A DNA stretch of 64,000 bases from Actimicrobium sp. CCC2.4 (GCF_034347385.1 NZ_CP133777.1:682001-746000); one strand, 5' to 3'. Shown: positions 16,811-26,273, counted from the stretch's first letter. Made by a program: numbers and translations. Notes: generated by a model not told the origin, from the sequence alone.

Positions 16811-18793
16811 ATGCAATCGCATCGAGATACACCGCTGCAAGTGTCGAATGGTAATGCCGGGTTCGGCAATTTCTTCAAGTATCACGGCTGGCTGTCACCG
16901 GGCGTGCGCCTGTTCCGCAGTATCCGTTTTCAGGCCAAGGCGCTGTGGATTGCGCTGGCGTTTATCGCGCCGCTGCTGATGACCTTGTTCTACCTGTGGT
17001 CAGCTGCCAATGAACAGATCATGTTTGCGCGTTCCGAGCGTCAGGGACTGACTTACATACATCCACTGGACGATCTGATCAAGGCGGCCCAGGTTCGTCG
17101 ACGGGTAGCGTCCGGCAATGCGCCGCAACTGGCGCAGCAGCAAGCTGATGTCAGCGCCGCCTTCGACAAAGTCCAGGCGCGCCAGACCGAACTGGGCAAG
17201 GATTTCGGTACCGAAAAACCATTCGAGCTGTTGCTCAAGGCGCATCAGGCGCTACTCCAAACGCCGCTGGCAGCCAATCCCGATGCGACCTTCAAGCTGC
17301 ATTCCGAGTACGTCGCGCTGGCACTGGACCTGGTGGCGCGTGTGGCCGATGGCTCGCAACTGAGTCTGGATCCGGACCTCGACACCTATCACATGATGAA
17401 CATCGCCGTGCTGCGCGGGCCGATGCAGTATGAAAACACCGCGCAATTGCGCGGCATTGGCAGTCTTGTCCTCAAAGACAAGGAACTGACACCGTTACGA
17501 CGCGATTTGATGAGCCAGCGCAGTGCGGTCCAGGACTATCTCGAGCGGGATGTCAACGCATCTTACAAGGCCGGTATCGCCATTTTTCCGGATGTTGCCC
17601 GCAGCATGGACATGCAAGCGACCGACGCCGCGTCGGCGGCGTTCCGGGCGGCGATCACGCAACAGATCCTGGGCGCGGTACTGACCGGCGATGCGGCTAC
17701 CTATCTCGCGCTCGGTAATGCCGCTGTCGACAAGCAGATCGCGCTGGTCTCGCAAGTCATGACGCGGCTCGATAGCCAGTTGCAGGCCCGCATCGTGCGC
17801 TTGCAGGCAGCGCTGATGACCCAGTTCGGCATCTGCCTGTTTTTTGTGTTGCTGGCCGCTTACCTGATGCTGGCGTTTTACAAGGTGATGATGGGCGGCT
17901 TGCAGGAAGTCGCCGGTCATCTGCAGGAAATCACCAAAGGCAATCTGACCACTGCACCGAAACCATGGGGCAGCGATGAAGCGGCCCAGCTGATGTACAC
18001 GATGGGCGAGATGCAAACCAGCTTGCGGCGTATTGTCGGCGCTGTGCTCGATGGCTCGGTGCAGGTGCAGACTGCCAGCGACGAGATCGCTGCTGCCGCC
18101 AATGACCTGTCGGGCCGGGCCGAGCAGGCTGCTGCCAGCCTGGAGGAAACTGCCTCGAGCATGGAACAGATTTCATCGACCGTGAAGCAGACGTCCAGCA
18201 CGGTGGCCGGTGCGATGGTCATCGTGCAGGCCAATGCGGTGTCGGCTACGCGCGGCGGTGTCGTGATCAATCAGGTGGCGGCCACGATGGAAGGCATCCG
18301 GGTGTCGTCGAACAAGATCGGCGAGATTATCGGCGTCATTGACGGCATCGCTTTTCAGACCAACATCCTCGCGCTCAATGCCGCTGTCGAAGCGGCGCGG
18401 GCAGGTGAAGAGGGACGTGGATTTGCGGTGGTGGCGACCGAGGTGCGGGCGCTGGCCGGCCGTTCGGCAGCGGCGGCACGGGAAATCAAGACGCTGATCT
18501 CTGAGAGCATTTTGCAGGTCCAAAGCGGTAATCAGGTGGTGGTCGAAGCTGGTACGACCATCCATGAAATCGTCGTCAATGCCAACAAGATCGCGGTGAT
18601 GATGCAAGAGATGACGACCTCAACCAAAGAGCAAAGCAGCGGAGTAAGCCAGGTCGAAATCGCGATCCATGAACTTGATCGCACGACCCAGCAAAATGCG
18701 GCCTTGTCGGAAGAGGCGGCAGCAGCGTCGACGACGTTGTCCGCGCAGGCACAGCGGCTGGCCGACGAAATCAGTTTTTTCCGGCTCGCTTGA
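16811..18793 (+). CDS. Methyl-accepting chemotaxis protein
   Basis: A 660-residue transmembrane chemoreceptor. The first membrane segment is at about residues 44-63, a helical periplasmic sensor region spans 64-338, and the second segment is near 340-362, followed by a HAMP linker ([18 protein letters not shown]) and the signalling domain. The hairpin tip, with [20 protein letters not shown] and then [13 protein letters not shown], is at about 508-550. The protein ends shortly after the methylation helix and lacks the C-terminal NWETF-type CheR tether. GAAGAGG precedes the ATG. The ligand is unknown. Its 3' end overlaps the convergent NTF2-like gene by 23 bases. Confidence 0.93.
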   Translation: MQSHRDTPLQVSNGNAGFGNFFKYHGWLSPGVRLFRSIRFQAKALWIALAFIAPLLMTLFYLWSAANEQIMFARSERQGLTYIHPLDDLIKAAQVRRRVASGNAPQLAQQQADVSAAFDKVQARQTELGKDFGTEKPFELLLKAHQALLQTPLAANPDATFKLHSEYVALALDLVARVADGSQLSLDPDLDTYHMMNIAVLRGPMQYENTAQLRGIGSLVLKDKELTPLRRDLMSQRSAVQDYLERDVNASYKAGIAIFPDVARSMDMQATDAASAAFRAAITQQILGAVLTGDAATYLALGNAAVDKQIALVSQVMTRLDSQLQARIVRLQAALMTQFGICLFFVLLAAYLMLAFYKVMMGGLQEVAGHLQEITKGNLTTAPKPWGSDEAAQLMYTMGEMQTSLRRIVGAVLDGSVQVQTASDEIAAAANDLSGRAEQAAASLEETASSMEQISSTVKQTSSTVAGAMVIVQANAVSATRGGVVINQVAATMEGIRVSSNKIGEIIGVIDGIAFQTNILALNAAVEAARAGEEGRGFAVVATEVRALAGRSAAAAREIKTLISESILQVQSGNQVVVEAGTTIHEIVVNANKIAVMMQEMTTSTKEQSSGVSQVEIAIHELDRTTQQNAALSEEAAAASTTLSAQAQRLADEISFFRLA

Positions 18794-19202
18794 GCCAGCG
18801 CATCAGACTGCCCAGCACGGGCAGTTTTTCATACAGTTCTTCGGCCGCATCCCAGTAATCGCGATGCAGGCAAACCTGGCCGGCGGCATCGAAGCGCACG
18901 TGGGTCGCGCCGCGTATGCATTGTTCGTCGCGCGAAAAGCGCTTCATGCGGAAATGAAAATCCCAGGTCAGAAAAGCCTGGTCGCCCTGCAGCAATTGCG
19001 TTGTCACGACAAAGCGCGGCGCATCGACCTGCGCAAACATGTGGCGGAAGATGTGCGCAATCGCGGGCCTGCCGATGACTTCATTGAACGGGTCCTTAAA
19101 GAAGGCGTCGGCGCTGTAGATCGTGTCGATGCGGGCGGCGCTGTCGAGCGTCAGCGTCTCGAAAAAATCGACCAGGTCGCGCAAGCCGTCCTGATGGTTC
19201 AT
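18771..19202 (-). CDS. NTF2/SnoaL-like protein
   Basis: A 143-residue protein with the pattern of the nuclear transport factor 2 fold: an N-terminal helix ([11 protein letters not shown]), [16 protein letters not shown], then β-strands including [10 protein letters not shown] and the [17 protein letters not shown]-terminal motif. Members bind or isomerise small hydrophobic molecules. The ATG overlaps the upstream SDR stop (ATGA). Last gene of the eight-gene lipid-modification operon. Homologues accompany CFA-like, DUF1365 and flavin oxidoreductase genes in other proteobacteria (recalled, not checked); the exact role is unknown. Confidence 0.83.
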   Translation of the reverse strand: MNHQDGLRDLVDFFETLTLDSAARIDTIYSADAFFKDPFNEVIGRPAIAHIFRHMFAQVDAPRFVVTTQLLQGDQAFLTWDFHFRMKRFSRDEQCIRGATHVRFDAAGQVCLHRDYWDAAEELYEKLPVLGSLMRWLKRAGKN

Positions 19203-19969
19203 AAGCCGGTCACCTTGTGGATCAGCGCAAAATACCAGCGGTACGGCAGCAGCCGCGCCAGCCGGATCCAATTGGTAAACCGCTTCGGAAAATGAATATG
19301 AAAGTCGCCCGCTTCAAGGCCGGCGACCAGTTCGGTGGCGGCTTGCGTGGCCGTGATCAGCGCCGGCATCTTGAAGTCATTGACGGCCGTCATCGGCGTA
19401 TCGACGAAGCCCGGATTGATCTGGTACACCGCCACGCCGCGCGGCTGCAGATCGAGGTACAGCGACTCGGTCAGGTTGATCAGCGCCGCCTTGGTCGGAC
19501 CGTAGATCAGCGCTTTCGGCAAGCCGCCAAAGCCGGCCACCGAGGCGACGATGCCGATGCCGCCACTACCCTGTACCAGCAAGCCGGGCAGCACCGCATC
19601 GAGGCAATTGAAGACGCCGCGCAGGTTCAGGTCGATCAGCTGATTGACCTTGGCCAGGTCCAGGCTGTCGGCCCGCATTTCGTTGTAGCCGCCGGCGACG
19701 ATCAGGACCAGATCAATCCCTTGCCAGGCGGCCAGCACCTGCTCGCGCGCGGCCAGCACGGTGGCGTGGTCGGTAATGTCGAGCGTCGCGACCAGCGCGT
19801 TGGCATGGCCATCGGCGAGTTCTTGCAAGGGTTCGGCACGCCGCGCGGATAGCGCCACGCGCGCGCCCCTGGCCAGCAACTGCCGCGCCGTTTCGGCGCC
19901 GATGCCGGTCGAGGCACCAATGACCCAGACGCGCCGGCCGGACCAGTCGCGGATCGCCGGATTCATCAT
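19199..19969 (-). CDS. SDR family NAD(P)-dependent oxidoreductase
   Basis: A 256-residue classical short-chain dehydrogenase. The cofactor motif GASTGIG is at residues 18-24, the catalytic serine lies in IVASVAG and the YxxxK motif in IYGPTKAAL (about residues 155-165). The C-terminal extension HFPKRFTNWIRLARLLPYRW is basic and amphipathic, suggesting membrane association. Start and stop overlap the neighbouring genes by four bases on each side, so translation is coupled. Substrate unknown; in this operon a fatty-acyl or isoprenoid-like carbonyl is plausible. Confidence 0.9.
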   Translation of the reverse strand: MMNPAIRDWSGRRVWVIGASTGIGAETARQLLARGARVALSARRAEPLQELADGHANALVATLDITDHATVLAAREQVLAAWQGIDLVLIVAGGYNEMRADSLDLAKVNQLIDLNLRGVFNCLDAVLPGLLVQGSGGIGIVASVAGFGGLPKALIYGPTKAALINLTESLYLDLQPRGVAVYQINPGFVDTPMTAVNDFKMPALITATQAATELVAGLEAGDFHIHFPKRFTNWIRLARLLPYRWYFALIHKVTGL

Positions 19970-20499
19970 GGGCGCTTCGTGAACGACAGCGTCACGTCAC
20001 CGACATGGAAACCGAACTTGCTCATTGCGGCGCGGTTGAGCATGACGCGCTCATCCATCAGGTACATCCAGTCTTCCATGGTCACGTTGATGACTTTGCC
20101 GTCGACCGGCAAGGCCAGCACGTATTTCCAGCGCAGCGCATTGCCGGAGACCACGCCTTCGGCCACGCCGACCACATCGGCAGCGGTGCCGGTGTAGGTG
20201 CCGGGGCCGGTTTTGGTTAAGGTCCAGATGCGTTTTTCTTTGGTGCCGTCGGAGTAGGTGAAGCTCTCGTCGAGTGTGCCGACATCGCCTTTCCAGCTAC
20301 CGACCATGACCACGCCAAAGCGCTTGATGACTTCGCCGGAGCGATCCTGGAACATACCTTGCGCGTCCAGCGTGCCATTGAAATACTGCTGCAGGTCTAG
20401 CGTGGGTTTTTGGTCTGCGTAGCGCGATGGTTCGACAGTGCCGCAACCGGCGATCAGGACAGCACAGCACAGGGCCAACAGGGGTTTGAACATTTTCAT
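19966..20499 (-). CDS. DUF3833 family lipoprotein
   Basis: A 177-residue lipoprotein: signal sequence MKMFKPLLALCCAVLIAGC with the lipobox LIAGC, so Cys19 would be acylated. The mature part (LDLQQYFNGTLDAQGMFQDRSG and VMLNRAAMSKFGF segments) is typical of DUF3833, a β-barrel, lipocalin-like domain often found beside CFA-like and DUF1365 genes. It may carry or position a lipid intermediate at the membrane; this is inference. Its stop overlaps the SDR start. Confidence 0.85.
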   Translation of the reverse strand: MKMFKPLLALCCAVLIAGCGTVEPSRYADQKPTLDLQQYFNGTLDAQGMFQDRSGEVIKRFGVVMVGSWKGDVGTLDESFTYSDGTKEKRIWTLTKTGPGTYTGTAADVVGVAEGVVSGNALRWKYVLALPVDGKVINVTMEDWMYLMDERVMLNRAAMSKFGFHVGDVTLSFTKRP

Positions 20500-20523
20500 G
20501 GGATTCCTTTAAATTGTGCGCAA

Positions 20524-21765
20524 TCAAATAGTGCGCAATGGAGCGCGCCAGAGCAGTGCCGCCGCGGATAACTTGAGCAGGCATGGCACTACTGCGTAGG
20601 CAATGCTGAGTGCCTGTCCGCCCGCTTGGCTTTGCAGGCCGGGCACATACCCCAGCCATTCCAGCAAGGGTAGCGAGACGCCTGCTGCCAGCGCCAGATT
20701 CATTTTGGTGGCCCAGCTCCATGAGCCGAAATACACGCCTTCGCGTTTGCCGCTATCGCCGGCCTGATGGATGACGGCGGCCAGCAAGGCCGGCGGCAAG
20801 GCCAGGTCAGCGCCCAGCGTCAGGCCGGACAGCACGCAGATAATGCCGAAGGCGATGGCGTCGCCGGCACCGAGTCCGAAGGCCCAGATGAAACCGGCCA
20901 CCGCCAGCAGCATCGAGAGCATCCAGGCGCGCGCTTCACCAAGCCGTTTTGCCAGCGCGACCCAGAGCGGCATCGAGGCCGCGGCAGCGACAAAATACAG
21001 CACCAGAAATAGCCCGGCCTGCTGGCCCAGTCGCAAGCGGTCGCTGGCAAAAAACAGGAATAGCGTGGCCGGGATGGCGGCTGCGATGCCATTGACGACG
21101 AACACCGCAAACAGCCAGCGGAACAGCTTGCTACGAAACGGCACCAGCAATTCCGACCAGCCGCCATGACTGCGCAGCGTGCGTTCCGGTAGCGGTGCGG
21201 CGCGCGTCAGCAGCAGGACCGAACCGGCCAGCACGACCAGAAAAGCAGCGGTGAGCCACCAGGACGGACCGAGCGCCGGCAAGGCCGCGGCGATGATCAC
21301 GCCGATCAGCCCGCAGCCTTCGCGCGTGGCGGTCAGGCGCGAGCGCTGGTCCGGTGCCTGCGTGAGCGCCGCGCCCCAGCTCTGATGACTGATGGTGGCC
21401 AGACTGAAGCCGACATACACCACCAGCAGCGCGACCATGAACCACATCAGCGGCGCGCCCGCGGCCAGTTCCGGCGGATGAAATAGCGCGACGAATCCGG
21501 CGGCCAGCAACGGCACGGCCAGCAGCACGAAACGGCGGTAACCATCGGCGCGGCGCGTGCCATCGATCCACAAGCCCAGCACCGGATCGAGGAAGGCATC
21601 AAACAGACGCGCCAGCAGCAGCGCCGTGCCGATCAGCGTCAGCGATAGGCCGAAGCGTTCGGCATACAACTGCGGCACATACACATAGACCGGCAACGCG
21701 ACCATCGCCAGCGGCATGCCGAACAGGCCGTAGGCGAACAGCGCGGCGCGGTCCAGCCGTGCCAT
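20524..21765 (-). CDS. MFS_2 (GPH-type) transporter
   Basis: A 413-residue, 12-segment transporter of the glycoside-pentoside-hexuronide:cation symporter type. The diagnostic early motif LARLFDAFLDPVLGLWIDGT (around residue 50) matches the R-x-x-D-x-x-x-D-P pattern of MelB relatives, and SHQSWGAAL follows in the third helices. Despite the sugar annotation usual for this family, its position between lipid-modifying genes suggests another substrate, perhaps a lysolipid or fatty-acid product. Its ATG shares a base with the stop of the chalcone-isomerase-like gene. Confidence 0.87.
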   Translation of the reverse strand: MARLDRAALFAYGLFGMPLAMVALPVYVYVPQLYAERFGLSLTLIGTALLLARLFDAFLDPVLGLWIDGTRRADGYRRFVLLAVPLLAAGFVALFHPPELAAGAPLMWFMVALLVVYVGFSLATISHQSWGAALTQAPDQRSRLTATREGCGLIGVIIAAALPALGPSWWLTAAFLVVLAGSVLLLTRAAPLPERTLRSHGGWSELLVPFRSKLFRWLFAVFVVNGIAAAIPATLFLFFASDRLRLGQQAGLFLVLYFVAAAASMPLWVALAKRLGEARAWMLSMLLAVAGFIWAFGLGAGDAIAFGIICVLSGLTLGADLALPPALLAAVIHQAGDSGKREGVYFGSWSWATKMNLALAAGVSLPLLEWLGYVPGLQSQAGGQALSIAYAVVPCLLKLSAAALLWRAPLRTI

Positions 21766-22307
21766 CAGCGGGCTGCCGCGTTCATCAGCAAGGACTCGCG
21801 CAATTTGCCGGCGCTGGTTTTCGGGTCCAGCCAGATGGCAAAGAAAGCGCGCGCAAAGACCGGATCGGCGATCTCGCCGAGCAGTTTGCCATCGAGGTAA
21901 AAGCGTGCGCCCAGCGTCGGCAACAACACGCCGGTGAGGCGGGTGCCGTCGTTCACATCAGGGAACAGCGCCGTCATGCGCGCCAGCCAGTCGGCTTGCT
22001 GGGCGGGAGTGCCGAGGCCGAGTTTGCTGATCTCGTCGGCGCTGGACTCGGCGATTTTTTTGCCATTGAGCGAACGCGAATAGGTCAGTTCCAGTGCGAG
22101 CGGCGCATCGGGCGCGACGCCTTTGGCACCGACCCATAATTGCGCGTCATAGATCGACAGGCCGAACCAGCGGAAGGTGCCTTGTCCGGACAGCCGGGCA
22201 GCCGGCACGTCGGCTTCGATGAAGGCCGGTGCCGACCAGGCCGGCAGCGCCATCGCCAAGCTCAGCAGTAGCGCGGAGAAGAGAACGCCCAACCGGCGCG
22301 CGATCAT
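21765..22307 (-). CDS. Chalcone isomerase-like exported protein
   Basis: A 180-residue protein with a signal peptide (MIARRLGVLFSALLLSLAMA, cleavage near WSA). The mature part follows the bacterial chalcone-isomerase-like family: GQGTFRWFGLSIYDAQLW, PLALELTYSRSLNGKKIAE, and DPKTSAGKLRESLL at the end. Plant relatives include fatty-acid-binding proteins of the same fold, so lipid binding is more likely than flavonoid chemistry. The ATG overlaps the CFA-like gene stop (ATGA). Confidence 0.85.
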   Translation of the reverse strand: MIARRLGVLFSALLLSLAMALPAWSAPAFIEADVPAARLSGQGTFRWFGLSIYDAQLWVGAKGVAPDAPLALELTYSRSLNGKKIAESSADEISKLGLGTPAQQADWLARMTALFPDVNDGTRLTGVLLPTLGARFYLDGKLLGEIADPVFARAFFAIWLDPKTSAGKLRESLLMNAAAR

Positions 22308-23530
22308 GGTTTTTCGAGCGTGAATTGCGCGACGTCGATGCTGCCGGCGCGGAAACCGGCTTCGCAATACGCCAGATAAAATTCCCAGGTACGCAGGAAG
22401 CGGTCATCAAAACCTTGCGCCCGTACCTTCGGCAATTGCTCCTTGAAAGCGCTGCGCCACTCGTCGAGCGTGCGGGCGTAATCGAGGCCGAACTTGAACT
22501 CGTTGACCACGCGCAGGCCGTATTGTTCGGCATATTGCTTGAAGACCGCTGGCGACGGCAGCATCCCGCCCGGGAAGATGTATTGCTGGATGAAGTCGGT
22601 GCCCTTGCGATAGCGCTCGAACAGGGCGTCGTCGATGACGATGGTCTGGATGCAGGCGCGCCCGCCGGACTTCAGGTTACGTGCAATGCATTCGAAGTAG
22701 CTCGGCCAGTAGCTCTCGCCGACCGCTTCGAACATCTCGATGGAAGCGATGCCGTCGAACTGGCCGCTGGTGTCGCGGTAGTCCTGCAGCAGCAGTTCGA
22801 CCTGATCGACCACGCCGGCATCGGCCAGGCGCTGGCGCGCAAAGTTCAGCTGTTCGGTCGAGAGCGTCAGGCCGGTCACATGGGCGCCGGCATCGCGCGC
22901 GGCGATCTCGGCAAAGCCACCCCAGCCGCAGCCGATTTCGAGGATGCGGGCGTCGCTGCCGACTTGCAGTTCGCTGAGGATGCGCCGGTACTTGGCATGC
23001 TGGCCATCCTGCAGATTGTCGATATGGCCGTTTGAAAACAGCGCGCTCGAATAGGTCATCGACGGGTCCAGCCAGAGCTGGTAAAAATCGTTGCCGATGT
23101 CATAGTGCGCGTGGATATTCTTGCGGCTGCCCGAGCGCGAATTGCGGTTGAACAGGTGCTTGACGCGATACAGCAGGCTGCCCCACCAGGTGCCATAAAT
23201 CACCGATTCGACTGCATGCCGGTTGCGCGTGAACAGCTCGACCAAGGCCGGCAGGTTGTCGGTGGTCCAGTGCCCATCGATGAAGGTTTCGGCAAAGCCG
23301 ATGTCGCCGGATTTCAGTGCGGCGCTGCAGACTTCCCAGTTGTTGAGCTTCATCGTCACCGGCGCGGAAGTGTCGCCGAAGCGCGCGCTCTGGCCGTCCG
23401 GAAATTCCATCACGATTGCGCCCTGGTCGATCTTGCGCAGCAGTTGCAGCACGAACTGTACTTGGGACGGAAAGGCTTCGGTCGACAGGTGCTCGGCGTG
23501 GACAGGAAGTTTGGCGGTCGTGGTGTTCAT
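22304..23530 (-). CDS. Cyclopropane-fatty-acyl-phospholipid synthase family methyltransferase
   Basis: A 408-residue SAM-dependent enzyme of the CFA/UfaM type acting on unsaturated phospholipid acyl chains. The SAM site ILEIGCGWGGFAE (about residues 198-210), the SIEMFEAVGESYWPSYF motif and the conserved IQQYIFPGGMLPS loop are present, and the N-terminal lipid-binding domain is complete. Being next to DUF1365 and a flavin oxidoreductase argues for a role beyond simple cyclopropanation, such as methylation of vaccenoyl chains on the way to furan fatty acids. Its ATG overlaps the DUF1365 stop. Confidence 0.92.
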   Translation of the reverse strand: MNTTTAKLPVHAEHLSTEAFPSQVQFVLQLLRKIDQGAIVMEFPDGQSARFGDTSAPVTMKLNNWEVCSAALKSGDIGFAETFIDGHWTTDNLPALVELFTRNRHAVESVIYGTWWGSLLYRVKHLFNRNSRSGSRKNIHAHYDIGNDFYQLWLDPSMTYSSALFSNGHIDNLQDGQHAKYRRILSELQVGSDARILEIGCGWGGFAEIAARDAGAHVTGLTLSTEQLNFARQRLADAGVVDQVELLLQDYRDTSGQFDGIASIEMFEAVGESYWPSYFECIARNLKSGGRACIQTIVIDDALFERYRKGTDFIQQYIFPGGMLPSPAVFKQYAEQYGLRVVNEFKFGLDYARTLDEWRSAFKEQLPKVRAQGFDDRFLRTWEFYLAYCEAGFRAGSIDVAQFTLEKP

Positions 23531-24294
23531 CGGCTCAACTTTTTGGTCGGTGGTGTGGGTTTGCTATAAAACGGAACGCGCTTGAAAAACAGTTTCAGCG
23601 CTTGCCAGTGGATGCGCACGATCACGCCGAACGTCATCAGCGGATAGCTGAAGAAGCCGCGTAGCACGCTGCGGTTATTCAATGCGGTGGCGGAACCGGC
23701 GACGCTGGTCAGCAGCAGCGGGCCGCTGGCATCGTCGTGATCGATACGGGCAATGGTGTGCTCGCCCTGCTGCACGAAGCGAAAGCGATAGGTGCCCGAA
23801 GTCGCGCAAAACGGCGAGACATGGAATACCTTGCGGGCGGTGATTTCCTCGCCCAATGTCATCGCCGCACCGCTGTCGAGCAGGTAGCAATGCTTCTCGC
23901 CGAAGGTGTTGCTGACCTCGCAGAGAATCGCGCGCAAGGCGCCATCGGGACGGTGGCAAAACCAGAACGAGACCGGATTGAAGACATAGCCGAGCACGCG
24001 CGGAAAAGTCTGCAGCCAGATTTCGCCGCTGGCATCGGTGATGCCTTCGCTGCGCAGCAAGTTGTCTATCCACGGCAGCAGCGCCTGCTGGCCATCGCCG
24101 TGATCGCGGTCATGGAACGACAGCAGGTTGAAGCGGTTGCGCGAAAACAGGCGCGGTCCGAAATCGCCGGCACCGAGCGTGCGCAGCGGCAGTCGCAGGA
24201 AATACACGCCATAGCTGAAGGCATTGGTGGCCGGCCGCAAACGGCTGTGGGCAACCTTGCCGAAGCAGAGCCGGGGCGTGGCGACCGTGGTCAT
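23527..24294 (-). CDS. DUF1365 domain-containing protein
   Basis: A 255-residue protein. The family signature is clear: GKVAHSRLRPATNAFSYGVY near the start, then FNLLSFHDRDHG, RVLGYVFNPVSFWFCHR and EVSNTFGEKHCYLL. The enzymatic role is not established for most members. It lies between the flavin oxidoreductase and the CFA-like gene, the usual arrangement, and the three are thought to act on the same acyl chains. The ATG at 24294 begins one base after the preceding stop; a GTG at 24309 is the alternative. Confidence 0.92.
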   Translation of the reverse strand: MTTVATPRLCFGKVAHSRLRPATNAFSYGVYFLRLPLRTLGAGDFGPRLFSRNRFNLLSFHDRDHGDGQQALLPWIDNLLRSEGITDASGEIWLQTFPRVLGYVFNPVSFWFCHRPDGALRAILCEVSNTFGEKHCYLLDSGAAMTLGEEITARKVFHVSPFCATSGTYRFRFVQQGEHTIARIDHDDASGPLLLTSVAGSATALNNRSVLRGFFSYPLMTFGVIVRIHWQALKLFFKRVPFYSKPTPPTKKLSR

Positions 24295-24295
24295 C

Positions 24296-25591
24296 TCAGG
24301 CCGCCACACGCAGCGACTGCTGCCGTTCCAGCATCGCGATGGCTTGCGCGACGGCGAGGCCGGATTTCAGGCCGTCTTCATGAAAACCGTAGCCGGTCCA
24401 GGAACCGGCAAACCAGGTATTGCGCACGCCTTGCAGCGATGGCAAACGGCCTTGTGCGCGGATCGCGGCGGCATCGAAAAGAGGATGCGCGTAGTCGTAT
24501 TCGGCAATCACCTTGGCCGGATCCGGCGCGTCGATCGGGTTCAGCGAGACGATCACCGGCGTCGTGAATGGCAGCGGCTGCAACTGGTTGATCAGGTAAT
24601 GCACGCAGACCTTCGGTGTCTGGCTGTTCTGGCTCTGGTAATTCCAGGCGGACCAGGTCTTGCGGCTGGCCGGCAGGCAACTGGCATCGGTGTGCAGCAC
24701 GGCGCGGTTCGGCTCGTAGCGCACGGCCGACAGCACGGCTTGCTCGGCCTTGCTGGCGTCGGCCAGCAAGGCCAGGCTCTGGTCGCTGTGGCTGGCCAGT
24801 ACGACGTGCTCGAACTGGTGTTCACCGTCGTCGGTGCGCAGCGTGATGCGGGTATCTGTGCCATGCGGTGTGCGGAGGATTTGGCGCACCGGCGTGTGCA
24901 GTGCGGTGCTGCCGATTTTGGCTAATAGTTTGTCGACATACTGGCGCGCGCCGCCGCGCACGGTTTGCCATTGCGGCCGGCCATTGACTTGCAACAGACC
25001 GTGGTTATGGCAAAAGCGCACGAAGGTCGACAGCGGAAACGCCAGCATCTGCTCGGTCGGACAGGACCAGATGCAGCCGGCCATCGGCAGCAAATACCAG
25101 GCGCGGAATTGTTCGGTGTACTTATTCTTGACCAGGAATTCGCCGAGCGAAATGCCGGACGCGAGATCATCGCCGGCCAATGCCATCGCGGTGGTTTCGC
25201 GGTTGAAGCGCAGGATGTCGCGCAGCATGCCAATGAAGCGCGGACTGAACAGGTTGCGGCGCTGGGCGAACACGGCATCGAGATTGCCGCCGGCCCATTC
25301 GAGCGTGCGTTTGCCCAGCGGCAGCTTGACCGAGAACGACATGTCGGTGCCGACGGTCTCGACATCGAGCTCCTTGAACAACGCTACGAGGTTCGGATAG
25401 GTCTTGTGATTGAACACCAGGAAGCCGGTATCAACGCCGTGGGTATGACCATCGAGGGTCACATCGACGGTATGCGTGTGGCCGCCAAAATAGTCATTGG
25501 CTTCGAATAGCGTGACGTCATGGCCGGCTTCGGACAGACGATAAGCACAGGACAAGCCGGAAATCCCGGCACCTACAACTGCAATCTTCAT
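24296..25591 (-). CDS. FAD-dependent oxidoreductase (amine oxidase-like, UfaD-like)
   Basis: A 431-residue flavoprotein. It starts at the dinucleotide-binding motif KIAVVGAGISGLSCAYRL, followed by FEANDYFGGHTHTV; the C-terminal FAD contact TWFAGSWTGYGFHEDGLKSG is typical of COG2907. The start at 25591 is supported by GGAGAC. This family accompanies DUF1365 and CFA-like genes in alpha- and gammaproteobacteria. In Rhodobacter sphaeroides a related protein, UfaD, is reported to desaturate methylated acyl chains in furan fatty acid synthesis (recalled from the literature). First gene of the eight-gene operon. Confidence 0.9.
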   Translation of the reverse strand: MKIAVVGAGISGLSCAYRLSEAGHDVTLFEANDYFGGHTHTVDVTLDGHTHGVDTGFLVFNHKTYPNLVALFKELDVETVGTDMSFSVKLPLGKRTLEWAGGNLDAVFAQRRNLFSPRFIGMLRDILRFNRETTAMALAGDDLASGISLGEFLVKNKYTEQFRAWYLLPMAGCIWSCPTEQMLAFPLSTFVRFCHNHGLLQVNGRPQWQTVRGGARQYVDKLLAKIGSTALHTPVRQILRTPHGTDTRITLRTDDGEHQFEHVVLASHSDQSLALLADASKAEQAVLSAVRYEPNRAVLHTDASCLPASRKTWSAWNYQSQNSQTPKVCVHYLINQLQPLPFTTPVIVSLNPIDAPDPAKVIAEYDYAHPLFDAAAIRAQGRLPSLQGVRNTWFAGSWTGYGFHEDGLKSGLAVAQAIAMLERQQSLRVAA

Positions 25592-25682
25592 GCAACGTCT
25601 CCTGCCCGAACAATATTTAAAATATGCAACAGCCCTGCACACTACTACGTACGCACGGTCCAATCGGATTCACGACGGACAG

Positions 25683-26273
25683 TCAAATGGATTGGTTCAA
25701 TGCTTTCTCGATGGCAGTCACCAGCGCCGGATTGCCGGGCTCGATTTCGCTGGGAAAACTGGTGATGACCTTTCCGCTGCGATCGATCAGATATTTATGG
25801 AAATTCCATTGCGGTGTTTTGCCGGTCGATTTGGACAGCGTCGCATACAGCGCGTTGGCATTCGGACCGGAGACCACCGCTTTCGAGAACATCGGGAATT
25901 TCACGCCATAAGTATTGAAGCAAAAGTCGGCGATTTCCTTGCTCGAGCCCGGCTCCTGTTTGCCGAAATCATTGGATGGGAAGCCGAGTACGACCAGGCC
26001 GCGTGCCTGGTACTTGGCGTAAAGCGCTTCGAGTCCCTGATACTGCGTGGTGAAGCCGCAGTAGCTGGCGGTGTTGACGACCAGCGTGACCTTGCCGGCG
26101 TACTGGCAAAGGTTTTGCGGGACTTCGTCTTGCAGGCGTTTAAATTGCTGCTGCAGTACTACCGGACAGGCAGCCGGCGTGGCAGGCTGGGACTGTGCGT
26201 GTGCTGCCGGCAGCAAGCCGGTCATGACGAGGGCAAACAGGAACACGGAGAGGAGACTTTGGCGCGGCTTCAT
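25683..26273 (-). CDS. Periplasmic glutathione peroxidase (thiol peroxidase type)
   Basis: A 196-residue protein with a signal peptide (LLSVFLFALVMTGLLPAAHA), hence probably periplasmic. The peroxidatic residue is Cys72 in NTASYCGFTTQY; no selenocysteine codon is involved. FPSNDFGKQEPGS supplies the catalytic glutamine and WNFHKYLI the tryptophan and asparagine. Additional Cys36, Cys56 and the one in IADFCFNTYG could act as resolving cysteines. It lies 91 bases upstream of the flavin oxidoreductase on the same strand, and divergent from the photolyase, in keeping with defence against lipid peroxides. Confidence 0.93.
   Translation of the reverse strand: MKPRQSLLSVFLFALVMTGLLPAAHAQSQPATPAACPVVLQQQFKRLQDEVPQNLCQYAGKVTLVVNTASYCGFTTQYQGLEALYAKYQARGLVVLGFPSNDFGKQEPGSSKEIADFCFNTYGVKFPMFSKAVVSGPNANALYATLSKSTGKTPQWNFHKYLIDRSGKVITSFPSEIEPGNPALVTAIEKALNQSI

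Noticed and set aside
25613-25625. AT-rich palindrome ATATTT-A-AAATAT upstream of the flavin oxidoreductase
   Set aside because: It may simply be the melting region of a promoter. It is short, of low complexity, and matches no operator I know.
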